The translations under genes were made by a program, and so were the position numbers. Under the pieces are notes generated by a model. The model was not told the origin of the DNA. It saw nothing but the letters and a program-made list of their open reading frames with translations, and ran no database searches. 64,000 nt of DNA from Hymenobacter psoromatis. Its GTDB lineage: Bacteria > Bacteroidota > Bacteroidia > Cytophagales > Hymenobacteraceae. Below are positions 41,147 to 50,616 of the stretch, one piece after another (the stretch's first letter is position 1; every line of letters starts with the position of its first letter). The stretch is taken from positions 1 through 64,000 of the forward strand of contig NZ_JAIFAG010000001.1 of assembly GCF_020012125.1 (NCBI RefSeq), given 5' to 3'.

Positions 41147-44100
41147 TTAAAATTGAACGTTGAAGCCCAGGCGATAAGTGCGCGGCTGGGGGTAGTTGCC
41201 GAAATCGACGCCGTAGGCCAGCGGGTTGTTGTAATAGCCCGTAGCCGAAATCTCGGGGTCGAGGCCGCGGTACTTCGTGATGGTAAACACGTTATCAACC
41301 GAAGCAAATATACGGAAGCCCGTGATTTGGAACTTGTTGAGTACCGAGGGCGACAACGAGTAGCCCAGCTCCATGTTGCGAGCGCGCAGGTAGCTGGCGT
41401 CTTCCACGTAGCGGCTGCTAAACTTGTCGTTGTAGCCGCCCCCGTTGTTGGTGTCATTGGATGTTACGCGGGGCTGGTCGCTGTTAGGGTTGCTAGGCGT
41501 CCAGCGGTCCATGCGGTCGGCGTAGAAGTTGGTCCACAAGCCCGCGAAGTTACTCGATTTCGATAGGTTGAAGGCCCCGGCATTAATCGCGTCGGCACCT
41601 TTCACGCCATATATCAAAATCTTGAAGTCGAAGCTGCTGTACGAGAGGTTCAGCGAGGCACCATAGGTGAACTTGGGGGTAGCGCTGCCCAGGTACGTGT
41701 AGTCGTTGGAATCGATTTTGCCGTCGCCGTTCACGTCTTGGTAGCGTACATCGCCGGGCTTAGCACCAGGCTGCAAGGCCCCACCAGCTGCGTTCTTATA
41801 GCCATCCACCTCGGCCTGCGAGTGGAAGATGCCCGTCGATTGCAGGCCGTAGAAGTAAGCTACTTCGTGGCCCACATCAGTGCGGGTCGTGTTGCCAATT
41901 TGCGAGAGTACGTTGCCGCTGACAATGGGGGTAGCCCCGCCCAGGTCGGTGATGAGGTTGTTAATCTTGGTGACATTCACGCCCACGTTGTACTGAAGTT
42001 TGCCAATGGCATCGCGGTAGTTCAGGGCTAGCTCTACCCCCCGGTTGCGGAGCGAAGCCACGTTAGCGGCAGCTGGAGCCTGGCCCACGTAGTCGGGTAC
42101 TGGCAGCAGGGCAATCATGTTCTTGGTGCGCCGCTCGAAGTAGTCGCCGGTGAAAGTCAGCTTGTTGTTCAGAAAAGCCGCGTCGATACCAAAGTCGGTG
42201 GTGACGGCCGTTTCCCACTTCAGGTTCGGGTTGTTGAGCGTGGCGATGGCCAAGCCGGGGTTCTTCGCCTTGTCGGGCCCGAATACGTAGTTCTGGTTGT
42301 TGACGGCCGTAGAGGCGTAGCCGTAGTTGGGGGCAGCATTCTGGTTACCTACCTCCCCGTAACTGGCCCGGAACTTAAGCTGCGAGATAGCCGTCACGCT
42401 CTTCAGGAATTCCTCATTAGAGATGTTCCAGGCCACGCCCACCGAGGGGAATGTGCCCGTGCGCTGAGCCGGTAGAAACTTCGAGGTCTGGTCGAAGCGC
42501 AGGGTACCCGTCACGAGGTAGCGGTCGCGGTAGTTGTAGTTGGCCCGGCCAAAATAGGAGAGCAAGCTCGCATCGTAGGGGGTAGGCGTAGTGAGCGTGT
42601 AATTGGGGCTGAGAGCCGAGTTGAGATACTGAAGCGACGCATCGGCCGGCACATTGAAGGCCCGAATACCGATACCATTGGCGTAGCTGCGCTGCGACTC
42701 CTGGCCCAGTGTAGCCGAGAACGAGCTGTTTTCGCCCATATCCAGGGTGTAGTTCACGTAGTTAGACCATACCCAGGCTATGTTTTCGATGCGCGTCTCG
42801 GTTAGCGCGCTCTGCGAACGCTGGTCGTTAGGGCCCAGGAAGTACTGCGGCTGGTACTGCTTGGGGTGGTTATTCCCATAAGTGATACCAAACGTTGAGC
42901 GGAAAGTCAGGCCCTTCAGGATGGTCACGTCCAGATAGGCATTCGAAAACAGCGTGGCGGTTTGCGTTTTGTTGAGTTCCTGCTCGGTGAGGTAGCGCGC
43001 CAGGTTGGGCGTGAAACTCGTGATGTTGTTGTAGGAGTAAGAGCCGTCGGCGTTGTAAGGCGACGTGATGGGGTTGGCCTGAATGGCATTCTGGAGCACC
43101 GTGCTGTAGAAGGCGTTGCCCGTGCCATCGCCCGCGCCCAGCAGACTAGCCGCGGTGAAAGTGCCCGCCACGCCCGCCTTGATACGCTTGGTCAGTATCA
43201 CGTCGTCGTTGAGGCGTATCACGTACTTCTTCAGGCCCGAGGCTTGGATAATACCATCTTGCTGGAAGTAGTTGCCGCTTATCAGGTAGCGGTTCTGCTC
43301 GGTACCACCCGAAGCCGACAGGCTGTAGGTCTGAATCAGGCCCCGCTGGGTTACAAAATCCTGGTAGTTGAAACCCGGCTGACCACCCGTCAGGGCGCTT
43401 TGCAGCAGAGCCGAGTAGTCGCTTGGCACCGGGGCACCGCCGTTGGCGTAGGCTTCCGTCACGAGCGTAGCGTACTGCTGGGCGTTCGCCAGGTCGAGCT
43501 TCTTGCGGATTTGCTGAAAACCAGTGTAGCCATACAGGTTAAACTGCGTTTTGCCCGCCTTGCCGTGCTTGGTCGTAATGATTACGACGCCGTTAGCCCC
43601 GCGCGAGCCGTAGATGGCGGTGGCCGAGGCATCTTTCAAAATCTCAGTTGACTCGATATCAGTGGGTAGCAAGAAGCTAATGTCCCCCGTCTGAATCCCG
43701 TCAACCACGTACAGCGGGTCGCTGTTGTTAATAGTGCCTACCCCCCGCACCCGGATGCGGGTACCCGAGCCGGGCTGGCCGCTGTTGGAGGTAATCTGCA
43801 CGCCGGCTACGCGGCCTTGTAGGGCCTGCACCGGGTCAGAGGTAGCTACCTGCGTAAGCTGGGCGTTGCTGACCGAAGCCACCGAGCCCGTAAGGTCGCT
43901 CTTACGAGCCGTGCCGTAGCCAATTACCACTACGTCGTTGAGGCTCTGCGCGCTAGCGTCGAGCACTACGTTGATGTTCGAGCGGCCCTGGAGCGGCACT
44001 TCCTGGGTGGTCATGCCCGTGAAGCTGACGACTAGCGTCGAAGTCGGATTTGGCACGCCCAGTTGGAAATTGCCATTGGCGTCTACGGTCGAGCCGGCTG

Positions 44101-44251
44101 TGCCGCCCTTCACGCGGACGGTAGCCCCAATCATGGGCTCGCCCTTAGTGTCTTTTACTGTGCCCTGAATAAGTTGTTCTTGTGCTGCCGCGCCAAACGG
44201 CCTGGCAAGCAAAACGAACAACATGAGCACCGCGAGTAAAACGGATTTCAT
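41147..44251 (-). CDS. SusC/RagA-family TonB-linked outer-membrane transporter
   Basis: A 1034-residue receptor. A signal peptide ends near GAAAQ. A carboxypeptidase-regulatory-like domain covers about 28-110, then DVVVIGYGTARKSDLTGSV, the usual junction with the plug, then a plug with RIRVRGVGTINNSDPLYVVDG. A long beta barrel ends in YRLGFNVQF. It imports a polymer fragment held by the downstream SusD partner, using TonB energy. A minus-strand TACCTTTA box at 44299-44292 may be the promoter. Confidence 0.96.
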   Translation of the reverse strand: MKSVLLAVLMLFVLLARPFGAAAQEQLIQGTVKDTKGEPMIGATVRVKGGTAGSTVDANGNFQLGVPNPTSTLVVSFTGMTTQEVPLQGRSNINVVLDASAQSLNDVVVIGYGTARKSDLTGSVASVSNAQLTQVATSDPVQALQGRVAGVQITSNSGQPGSGTRIRVRGVGTINNSDPLYVVDGIQTGDISFLLPTDIESTEILKDASATAIYGSRGANGVVIITTKHGKAGKTQFNLYGYTGFQQIRKKLDLANAQQYATLVTEAYANGGAPVPSDYSALLQSALTGGQPGFNYQDFVTQRGLIQTYSLSASGGTEQNRYLISGNYFQQDGIIQASGLKKYVIRLNDDVILTKRIKAGVAGTFTAASLLGAGDGTGNAFYSTVLQNAIQANPITSPYNADGSYSYNNITSFTPNLARYLTEQELNKTQTATLFSNAYLDVTILKGLTFRSTFGITYGNNHPKQYQPQYFLGPNDQRSQSALTETRIENIAWVWSNYVNYTLDMGENSSFSATLGQESQRSYANGIGIRAFNVPADASLQYLNSALSPNYTLTTPTPYDASLLSYFGRANYNYRDRYLVTGTLRFDQTSKFLPAQRTGTFPSVGVAWNISNEEFLKSVTAISQLKFRASYGEVGNQNAAPNYGYASTAVNNQNYVFGPDKAKNPGLAIATLNNPNLKWETAVTTDFGIDAAFLNNKLTFTGDYFERRTKNMIALLPVPDYVGQAPAAANVASLRNRGVELALNYRDAIGKLQYNVGVNVTKINNLITDLGGATPIVSGNVLSQIGNTTRTDVGHEVAYFYGLQSTGIFHSQAEVDGYKNAAGGALQPGAKPGDVRYQDVNGDGKIDSNDYTYLGSATPKFTYGASLNLSYSSFDFKILIYGVKGADAINAGAFNLSKSSNFAGLWTNFYADRMDRWTPSNPNSDQPRVTSNDTNNGGGYNDKFSSRYVEDASYLRARNMELGYSLSPSVLNKFQITGFRIFASVDNVFTITKYRGLDPEISATGYYNNPLAYGVDFGNYPQPRTYRLGFNVQF

Positions 44252-44603
44252 AGTGTGAGTACTTGAAGTGGATGGGTGAAAAGGATACCAGTAAAGGTAC
44301 TTTTCTACTTAATCAGCACTTAATACTATTTGCGCATTCTTTATTCTTAAACTTGAAAGTAGGCGGTATTCGGTTCAAAAAAGTCAGAAAACTATCAATT
44401 CAGTCAAGCATTTTTCCAGCTTACTTTCCCAGCCGAGTTGGACGCTGGCTAGCGGTTGGCTCTCCAAAGTCTTACGCGGCCGGCAAGGGGTAGGAACTCA
44501 GCTACCAAGACCCGGCACCCCTGCGGCTACCTGCGCGAACGAGAAAGTGCCGGGGCCTGGTAGCTGTTGCCCGCTTACTAGCTAGTATATAAGGTTGCCG
44601 CCG
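44252..44603. other. spacer upstream of susC with a promoter box and a hairpin
   Basis: The 352-base spacer is AT-rich near susC (44290-44420). It contains TACCTTTA on the minus strand (44299-44292) 41 bases before the susC start. Near the other end, AGCTACCAAGACCCGGCAC and GTGCCGGGGCCTGGTAGCT (about 44499-44568) form a hairpin that may end the 44604 operon; no T-run follows. No gene is seen. Confidence 0.5.
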
Positions 44604-45509
44604 CTAGTGCCGCCGCTGCTTCACCGTAAAGTTGCGGCTGATGTTGAAGCCCGGATAGATGAAGCCTTTGAAGAAGCTGCCCGTCGTCTGGGTGATGAAC
44701 TGTTGCTCAATCATACTAGGCGAGTTAGTGACGTGCAGTTGGAAGATGTGCCCGCCCGTCTCAATATCGACACCCAGCGCCAGCGAGTTGCGGAAGTGGT
44801 CGGCGGTGTAGCCCGGCAGCAGGTAGTAGTACTCTGCATTGAGCGAAAAGCGCTTAGTAAGCTTGTAGCGCCCGCCGATGCCCATTGCATACACATCGTT
44901 CTTTTCGCCTTCGTTCATCACCAGGTTGCGGTGCACCAGCGTGGGCATCAGCTGGAGCGAGAGGTCTGAATTGAACTTGCGCGCAATCAGGGCCTGATAC
45001 GTATAGGCCGTGCGCCGCCCCAGAGTGTGGTCAATGTTATCAGCGTATTGCTCCGTGGCGATGGCTGCCGACGAGAAGAGCGTAACCGATACCGGCACTG
45101 CGTGCGTGCCCGTTGTTTGCTGAATGGCCTTGTATTTCAAGAACCCGTCGTAGGTTTTGAGCATCGACGAGCGCCCGATTCCCACCTCAAAGCGGTCGGT
45201 AACGGCATACTCAAAGCCCAGCCGCAGCTGCGCGTAGTCAAGCCCGAAAAACTGGTACGCTCCGCTGTTGATGGCTCCGAAGCGGTGCTGAATTAAAAAA
45301 ACCATGGTGCCCTCGCCGGGTGTTTGCACAGTGTGGCCATTGATGAGGCGCGTCGCCTTGAACGTGGCGTCTACCACTTGGCTAGGCTCGTCCTTCTTGG
45401 TTTCCTTTTCCAGCTGGCCCAGTAGGTCGGCCTGGGCCCAGGCAGCCGGGGCTACCCCCACCACCAGCAGCAGGCAAAGGAGCGAAAGTTTAGTAACTAA
45501 TTGATTCAT
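44604..45509 (-). CDS. DUF5777-family beta-barrel protein
   Basis: A 301-residue protein with signal peptide ending AAWAQ and a beta-rich body: FLIQHRFGAINSG, LRLGFEYAVTDRFEVGIGRS, VHRNLVMNEG. It ends with GFNISRNFTVKQRRH. This is the pattern of DUF5777 proteins, predicted outer-membrane barrels of unknown role. It is the last gene of a three-gene run with a YceI protein (22 bases upstream) and a cytochrome-like lipoprotein. That association suggests a shared envelope function, possibly linked to electron transfer, which is inference. Confidence 0.82.
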   Translation of the reverse strand: MNQLVTKLSLLCLLLVVGVAPAAWAQADLLGQLEKETKKDEPSQVVDATFKATRLINGHTVQTPGEGTMVFLIQHRFGAINSGAYQFFGLDYAQLRLGFEYAVTDRFEVGIGRSSMLKTYDGFLKYKAIQQTTGTHAVPVSVTLFSSAAIATEQYADNIDHTLGRRTAYTYQALIARKFNSDLSLQLMPTLVHRNLVMNEGEKNDVYAMGIGGRYKLTKRFSLNAEYYYLLPGYTADHFRNSLALGVDIETGGHIFQLHVTNSPSMIEQQFITQTTGSFFKGFIYPGFNISRNFTVKQRRH

Positions 45510-45531
45510 AAAAAGTAAGGATAAAAGAAAG

Positions 45532-46131
45532 TCAGGGTTGAGAAACCAGGGCCGGGTTCAGCGCTTCGCAAGCCAGATTAATGCGCACGCTCACCGACTT
45601 GGCAATGTGCTCGCGCACCAGCATCGGAATGTCGATGGCGAAGTCGGCCGGGGCAATGTTGAAGTAGGCAAATACCACCAGTTGTCCATCGCGCAGTTGC
45701 AAGGTGCCCGTCACGATGGCCTTGCGCGTCACGCCGTGCAGCGTCAGGCTGCCCTCGGCTTCCACGTTCTGGCCGCCGCCGGGCAGCTGCTTCAGCACCT
45801 GCGCCGCGTTCACGAGCTGCCCCGTGAAGGTGGCCTTAGGATATTTATCCGACTCCATGTAGTTCTCGTTGAAGTGCTCCTGCATGAGGGTGCGCTTGAA
45901 CTGGAAGTCATGAATTGGCACCGAAAAGGCTATCTGGCCGCTGCTGAGGTCAAAAACGGCCGCTACTTTATCGTTGCGGGCCTCAATGTCCTCCATAATG
46001 GAGGCCGAAAAGAACGAGATGTGGCCGGCCCTAGTCATGTACTTGCCTTGGCCCCACGCCGACCCCGGACTGCCCAGCCCCAGCAACAAGGCCACCAGCA
46101 GGCAGCCCAGGCGCGGTAAGTAGTCAGTCAT
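45532..46131 (-). CDS. YceI-family periplasmic protein
   Basis: A 199-residue protein with a signal peptide ending SAWGQ and the lipocalin-like YceI pattern: TRAGHISFFSASIMEDIEAR, then a FDLSSGQIAFSVPIHDFQF strand region, MQEHFNENYMESDKYPKATF and SLTLHGVTRKAIVTGTL. YceI proteins bind long isoprenoid or lipid molecules in the periplasm. It sits between the DUF5777 and cytochrome-like genes in one direction. Confidence 0.92.
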   Translation of the reverse strand: MTDYLPRLGCLLVALLLGLGSPGSAWGQGKYMTRAGHISFFSASIMEDIEARNDKVAAVFDLSSGQIAFSVPIHDFQFKRTLMQEHFNENYMESDKYPKATFTGQLVNAAQVLKQLPGGGQNVEAEGSLTLHGVTRKAIVTGTLQLRDGQLVVFAYFNIAPADFAIDIPMLVREHIAKSVSVRINLACEALNPALVSQP

Positions 46132-46180
46132 ACGCTACGGGAGGGGGGTAGGGAGTAAGCCAGATGCTGGGGCACCGAGG

Positions 46181-46597
46181 CTAGTTATTGAGCGCACCAG
46201 CATCAATCCAAGCTTTGATGGTGGCGATTTTGCAGTCGTCCAGCTTATCGCCTACTTGCGGCATGTTGTTGAAGCCGGGGTCGTGCCGAATATTGCCCAG
46301 CATCCAGGGAATACCCGTTTTGCCGTTCTCCGTGGTGGCCCAGTACTGCACCTGCGTGAAGTCATCCATGTTGAAATTGCCTTGCAGCAATTGTGGATTG
46401 TGGCAGGAGTTACGGCAGTCCAGCGTGAGGATAGGCAGTACGTCAGTTTTATACGAAACCGTGGTGGGCAGCGCGCAGGCCGGCTGCGCCGGTGGTACTA
46501 CCGACGTATAAGAACAACCCGCTAACAAGCTGCCAAGGCCAAGGAGCAAGCCCGCGGCCGCGTAGCGGGGGGTAATCAAAAAAGTAGATAATTTCAC
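46181..46597 (-). CDS. cytochrome-c-like lipoprotein with a CxxxCH motif
   Basis: A 138-residue protein. A signal with lipobox (LLAGC, about Cys28) is followed by SYKTDVLPILTLDCRNSCHNP. The motif reads C-RNS-CH, i.e. CxxxCH, one residue longer than the usual CxxCH heme site of this Bacteroidota protein type. A later NNMPQVGDKL contains a Met suited as the distal heme ligand. Heme attachment is therefore plausible but not certain. It heads the operon with YceI and DUF5777. A possible promoter (TTTG at 46659-46656, TAATTTTT at 46639-46632, minus strand) lies upstream. Confidence 0.75.
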   Translation of the reverse strand: MKLSTFLITPRYAAAGLLLGLGSLLAGCSYTSVVPPAQPACALPTTVSYKTDVLPILTLDCRNSCHNPQLLQGNFNMDDFTQVQYWATTENGKTGIPWMLGNIRHDPGFNNMPQVGDKLDDCKIATIKAWIDAGALNN

Positions 46598-46944
46598 AAA
46601 ATTAGAATTAATAGTAAACGTAATTAAAAAGAAAAATTACGGCGGGACTCCAAGACAAATAATTTTGCTAGTAGTCTGACAAAAAGCATTTTATAGGACG
46701 TAAAAAAGATTAAAAAACACTATTCTTTTAATGTCAGAGTTTTTTGAAAGTGTTCAAGATTAAATAGGATTAAAAAGTAAATTTAATCCTCCTTTAAGCA
46801 AGTGGCATAACCTACGGCGGACTGTAAAACTAGGATTTACCAAAGCAAATAATTGTCCATTCTTGACGACCGCCCCGCTGGCCTGGCTAAACAGCGCTAA
46901 ATTCTGGCCGACAAAAAATGGACTATGCCGTACCAACCGGACAC
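46598..46944. other. AT-rich spacer between the cytochrome-like operon and secDF
   Basis: About 350 bases, strongly AT-rich at 46600-46800. Apart from the possible minus-strand promoter at 46632-46659, no gene or repeat is recognised. A small minus-strand frame at 46760-46963 lacks any family feature and runs into the secDF terminator. Confidence 0.5.
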
Positions 46945-46977
46945 AAAAAAGCCTGACCACCAAGGTCAGGCTTTTTG
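46945..46977. terminator. bidirectional terminator after secDF
   Basis: AAAAAA, then GCCTGACC (46951-46958) pairing with GGTCAGGC (46964-46971), then TTTTT. Confidence 0.93.
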
Positions 46978-47009
46978 TAATAACGCTGGAATTCGGGATA
47001 ACCGCGAGG

Positions 47010-50000
47010 CTATACTGTGGCCGTGCTCAGCTTGGGGGCCTCGCCGGGCAGGCTAGTTATAGTTTCGCCAGCGGCCTTGCGCTCGCGCTCTTCCTGGCGG
47101 CCGTAGGTATCGAGGATGATGGGCGTGGCGATGAACAGCGACGAGTACGTGCCGAACACAATGCCGATAATCATGGCAAACGAGAATGAGCGCAGCGTTT
47201 CGCCGCCGAAGATGTAAAGCACTAGTACGACTAGGAACACTGTGGTGAACGTAATCATGGTGCGCGAGAAAGTCGAGTTCAGGGCCGGGTTCACGACTTG
47301 GGCGAAGGTCATGCCAGGGTTGTTGCGCAGGTATTCGCGAATACGGTCATAGATAACTACCGTATCGTTCATCGAGAAGCCGATGATACTCAACACGGCC
47401 GCCACAAAAATCTGGTCCATCTCATAGTTGGCCCCGAAGGCGCGGGCGATGGGGTAGGACGCGATAACCAGCAGCGCATCGTGGAAGAGCGAGATAACGG
47501 CCGCCATCGAGTACTGCCATTTATCGAAGCGGAAGAGCACGTAGATGAAGATGCCGGCCAGCGTGAGCGCCAGGCTCAGGAACGACGTGCGCTTGATATC
47601 GTCGGCAATAGTCGCGCCCACTTTGGAGGTCGATTTAATAGTGGGTGCGTCGGCGGCGTACCGGCGCAGGCCCTGGTTGAGGGCCGCAGCCACGGTCTGG
47701 TCAGCGGTCTGGCTTTCATCTTCGGCCAGGTAGCTGGTGGTGATGCGCAGGCGGTCGGGGTTGCCGTACTGCTTCACCTCGAGGCCGGTATTTTTAAAGT
47801 CGGGCTCCAGAGCGGTGCGCACGTCGGAGGCCACCATCGGCTTGTTGAAGTCTACTACGTAGGCGCGGCCGCCGCGGAAGTCTACGCCCAGGTTGGGGCC
47901 GCCTTGCAGGTACATCAATACAAAGCCCGTGACGATAATGATGGTGGAGAAAGCGTAGGCGTATTTGCGTTTGCCCACGATGTCGAAGTTCAGGTTCTTA
48001 AACAGGTTGCGCGAGATGAACGTGGAGAACGTGATGGCGCTCGTCGTCTTGCCCTTAATCAGGAATTCGATAATAAGGCGCGACACGTACACAGCCGATA
48101 GGAACGACGTGAGCACACCAATACCCAGCGTGATGGCGAAGCTCTGCACCGGACCCGTGCCGAAGAAACCCAGAATAATGGCGATGAGCATGGTCGTCAC
48201 GTTCGAGTCGAAGATGGCCGAGAAAGCCCGCGTGTAGCCCGCGTTCACGGCATCGTGCAAGGATAGGCCGTGGTCTAGCTCTTCGCGGATGCGCTCGAAA
48301 ATCAGCACGTTGGCATCTACCGACGAGGCAATCACCAGAATCAGACCCGCGATGCCGGGGAGGGTGAGCGCGGTGCTGAACTGCGCCAGCACGCCCAGAA
48401 TCAGGAACATGTTGAAGAGCAGCGCGGCATCGGCTACCAGGCCGGCGCGGCCGTAGTACAGGCCCATAAAGACCATGATAATAAGCAGCCCAGCCAGCGA
48501 CGAGTACAAGCCTTGGTTAATGGCTTCCTTGCCGAGCGAGGGGCCTACCACAGCTTCTTCCACGATGCGCGTAGGGGCGGGCAGCTTGCCGGCTTTCAGC
48601 ACCTGGGCCAGGTCCTGGGCCTCATCAATACTGAAGTTACCCGAGATGCTGGTGTTGCCACCCGCGATTTCGCTCTGCACTACGGGGTCCGAGTACACCA
48701 CGTCGTCGAGTACCACGGCCACTTGCTTACCGATGTTGGCCCCGGTCATTTTCTGCCACTTGCGCGCGCCGGTGGGGTTCATGCTCATGCTCACTTCGGG
48801 GCGGCCGTTCTGGTCGTAGTCCTGGTGGGCATCGCTCACCACCTCGCCGCTGATGGGCGCGGCGATGGTGCCGGTGCGGTCCTTCTTCACGGCCACGAGG
48901 CGCAGAAACTGCTGGCCGTTGGCGTCAATCGGCTTGTTGAGGTAGAGCAGCGCCATATTAGGGGGTAGGATGGCGCGGGCCTCCTCCGAGTGCATCACGC
49001 GGTCGAACTGCGCCGTGTCACGTAGGTTCACGCCCAGCGAGCCGGGCATGGTGAGTAGCCGGGCCAGCACGCCCCCACGCTGCGAAGCAGCCGTCGAGTC
49101 AGTTTTGGCTTTGCCGGCCGGGGCCTTTTTAGCCAGTTGGGCAGCCAGCGACGTGCTGTCGCCCTTGGTGCCGGCGGTGGCAGCGGCGATGGTCGAGTCA
49201 GCTTTGTTAACGGCGGCGGCGGGGCCGGTCGCGGTCGCGTTAGCCTTTTCCTTGGCAGTCAGCACCTGGTCAATCTGGCCCAGGTAGGGCGCTACTTCCT
49301 GTTGGGGCCACACCTCATAAAATTCCAGCTTAGCCTGGCCTTGCAGCAGCTTGCGCACGCGCTCGGGGTTGTCCACGCCCGGCAGCTCCACCTGAATGCG
49401 GCCGGTGCCCTTCACCCGCTGAATGCTGGGCTGGTTCACGCCAAACTTATCCACCCGCTTGCGCAGAATGTCGAACGAGCGGTCAATAGCATCTTCTTCT
49501 TCCTTATCAATGGCCGTCAGCACCTTGGCATCGGACGTGTTCAGGTCAATCTTACGGTCTTTATTGATGGAGTTGGCAAAAACACGGTTCAGCGGCACGC
49601 CGGGCGCGGTTTCCTTATACGCTTGGTAAAACAAGGTCGTGAAGGCCGTGCCCGAGTTGGTTTTCTGGCGCTCTTGAGCCAAGGCCAGTGCTTTGTTAAA
49701 GGCAGGGTCTTTGGAGTTGCCGGCCATTGCCCGCACTATTTCCACCGGCGATACCTCCAGCGTCACGTGCATCCCGCCCTTCAGGTCGAGGCCCAGGCCC
49801 AGCTCGCTCTGCTTCACGTCTCGGTACGTGTAGGAGCCGAACACCGGCGCGCGCCACACCGAGTCGAGGTAGTGCTGGCGCTGATTTTCGTTCAGTTGGC
49901 CGTTGTGGGTGGCGTAGGCCACGGCCTTGTCCTGCACCTGCCGCGAGATGTAGGTGAAAAACAAAAAGTACGCGCACAGCACCGAGACGATGACGGTGAG

Positions 50001-50027
50001 CGTGATGATAAGTCCTTTGTAACGCAT
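47010..50027 (-). CDS. secDF: protein translocase subunit SecDF (fused)
   Basis: About 1005 residues from the ATG at 50027, which gives MRYKGLIITLTVIVSVLCAY as the first membrane helix. An in-frame start at 50120 would add an unlikely 31 residues read from a repeat. SecD part: LGLDLKGGMHVTLEV, then a large periplasmic domain with a low-complexity Ala/Thr/Lys insert (about 255-325), then six helices with ASSVDANVLIFERIREEL. SecF part: GVDFRGGRAYVVDF and the second six helices with GFSMNDTVVIYDRIRE. The fused protein helps export through SecYEG using the proton gradient. Confidence 0.95.
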   Translation of the reverse strand: MRYKGLIITLTVIVSVLCAYFLFFTYISRQVQDKAVAYATHNGQLNENQRQHYLDSVWRAPVFGSYTYRDVKQSELGLGLDLKGGMHVTLEVSPVEIVRAMAGNSKDPAFNKALALAQERQKTNSGTAFTTLFYQAYKETAPGVPLNRVFANSINKDRKIDLNTSDAKVLTAIDKEEEDAIDRSFDILRKRVDKFGVNQPSIQRVKGTGRIQVELPGVDNPERVRKLLQGQAKLEFYEVWPQQEVAPYLGQIDQVLTAKEKANATATGPAAAVNKADSTIAAATAGTKGDSTSLAAQLAKKAPAGKAKTDSTAASQRGGVLARLLTMPGSLGVNLRDTAQFDRVMHSEEARAILPPNMALLYLNKPIDANGQQFLRLVAVKKDRTGTIAAPISGEVVSDAHQDYDQNGRPEVSMSMNPTGARKWQKMTGANIGKQVAVVLDDVVYSDPVVQSEIAGGNTSISGNFSIDEAQDLAQVLKAGKLPAPTRIVEEAVVGPSLGKEAINQGLYSSLAGLLIIMVFMGLYYGRAGLVADAALLFNMFLILGVLAQFSTALTLPGIAGLILVIASSVDANVLIFERIREELDHGLSLHDAVNAGYTRAFSAIFDSNVTTMLIAIILGFFGTGPVQSFAITLGIGVLTSFLSAVYVSRLIIEFLIKGKTTSAITFSTFISRNLFKNLNFDIVGKRKYAYAFSTIIIVTGFVLMYLQGGPNLGVDFRGGRAYVVDFNKPMVASDVRTALEPDFKNTGLEVKQYGNPDRLRITTSYLAEDESQTADQTVAAALNQGLRRYAADAPTIKSTSKVGATIADDIKRTSFLSLALTLAGIFIYVLFRFDKWQYSMAAVISLFHDALLVIASYPIARAFGANYEMDQIFVAAVLSIIGFSMNDTVVIYDRIREYLRNNPGMTFAQVVNPALNSTFSRTMITFTTVFLVVLVLYIFGGETLRSFSFAMIIGIVFGTYSSLFIATPIILDTYGRQEERERKAAGETITSLPGEAPKLSTATV

Positions 50028-50033
50028 TTTAAG

Positions 50034-50160
50034 TAAGTAACAATGAGCAATGAGTAAGGAACAGTTGGCCTTGCGTGAGGCAGGGGGTAGGAGCAACAGC
50101 CAGCTCAGCAGAAAGAACAATTGGCCTAAAAACCAACTACTCCTTGCTCACTGGTAATTG
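50034..50160. repeat. imperfect inverted repeat upstream of secDF
   Basis: AACAATGAGCAATGAGTAAG on the left resembles the complement of CTACTCCTTGCTCACTGGTA on the right. Arms are imperfect, separated by about 60 bases. It lies in the secDF leader. Confidence 0.45.
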
Positions 50161-50172
50161 CCCTTTGAAAAG

Positions 50173-50553
50173 CTAAGGGGCCTGCGGCGACACCGCCGCC
50201 CGCAGCTGCCGCTGGCGGCACAGCTGCGCCACGAAGGCAACCGGCACGCTCGCTGTTGCCAGCAGCACGGCGCGGCGCACCAGGCGCGGCTGCCAGCCCG
50301 CGAAGGGGGTAGGGGGCAGCCAGCCCAGCGCAAAGGCCGGGGCCACGTAGCTATCGGCCGGCGTAGCGGCTTCGAGCCGCACTTTTTGCTTCACTACCGT
50401 GGCGCGGGGCGCGGTGCTGACTTGCGCCCCGGCCGGGGGGGTAGGGCGCAGCACGCTCACCGTCCGGCCGTTCAGGCCCAGCAACAGCAGCACGGGTAGT
50501 GCCACTAGCACCACGCGCAACAACCGCGTAAACTGGGAAAAGGAATAGCGCAT
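50173..50553 (-). CDS. small predicted membrane protein, unknown
   Basis: A 126-residue frame. An N-terminal helix, LLRVVLVALPVLLLLGLNG, is followed by a Pro/Ala-rich segment and a second hydrophobic stretch, AVLLATASVPVAFVAQLC. No family is recognised. The start at 50553 precedes the first helix directly. It is on the same strand as secDF, and coding character is moderate, so it is probably but not certainly a gene. Confidence 0.45.
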   Translation of the reverse strand: MRYSFSQFTRLLRVVLVALPVLLLLGLNGRTVSVLRPTPPAGAQVSTAPRATVVKQKVRLEAATPADSYVAPAFALGWLPPTPFAGWQPRLVRRAVLLATASVPVAFVAQLCRQRQLRAAVSPQAP

Positions 50554-50616
50554 AACTCGGACAGGGCTACAAATATAACGCGCTGCGCGACTTAGGTCCG
50601 CGCCCGGCCCTACCCC

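Noticed and set aside
46760..46963. Small minus-strand frame downstream of secDF
   Set aside because: It is read through the secDF terminator and AT-rich spacer and has no family feature.
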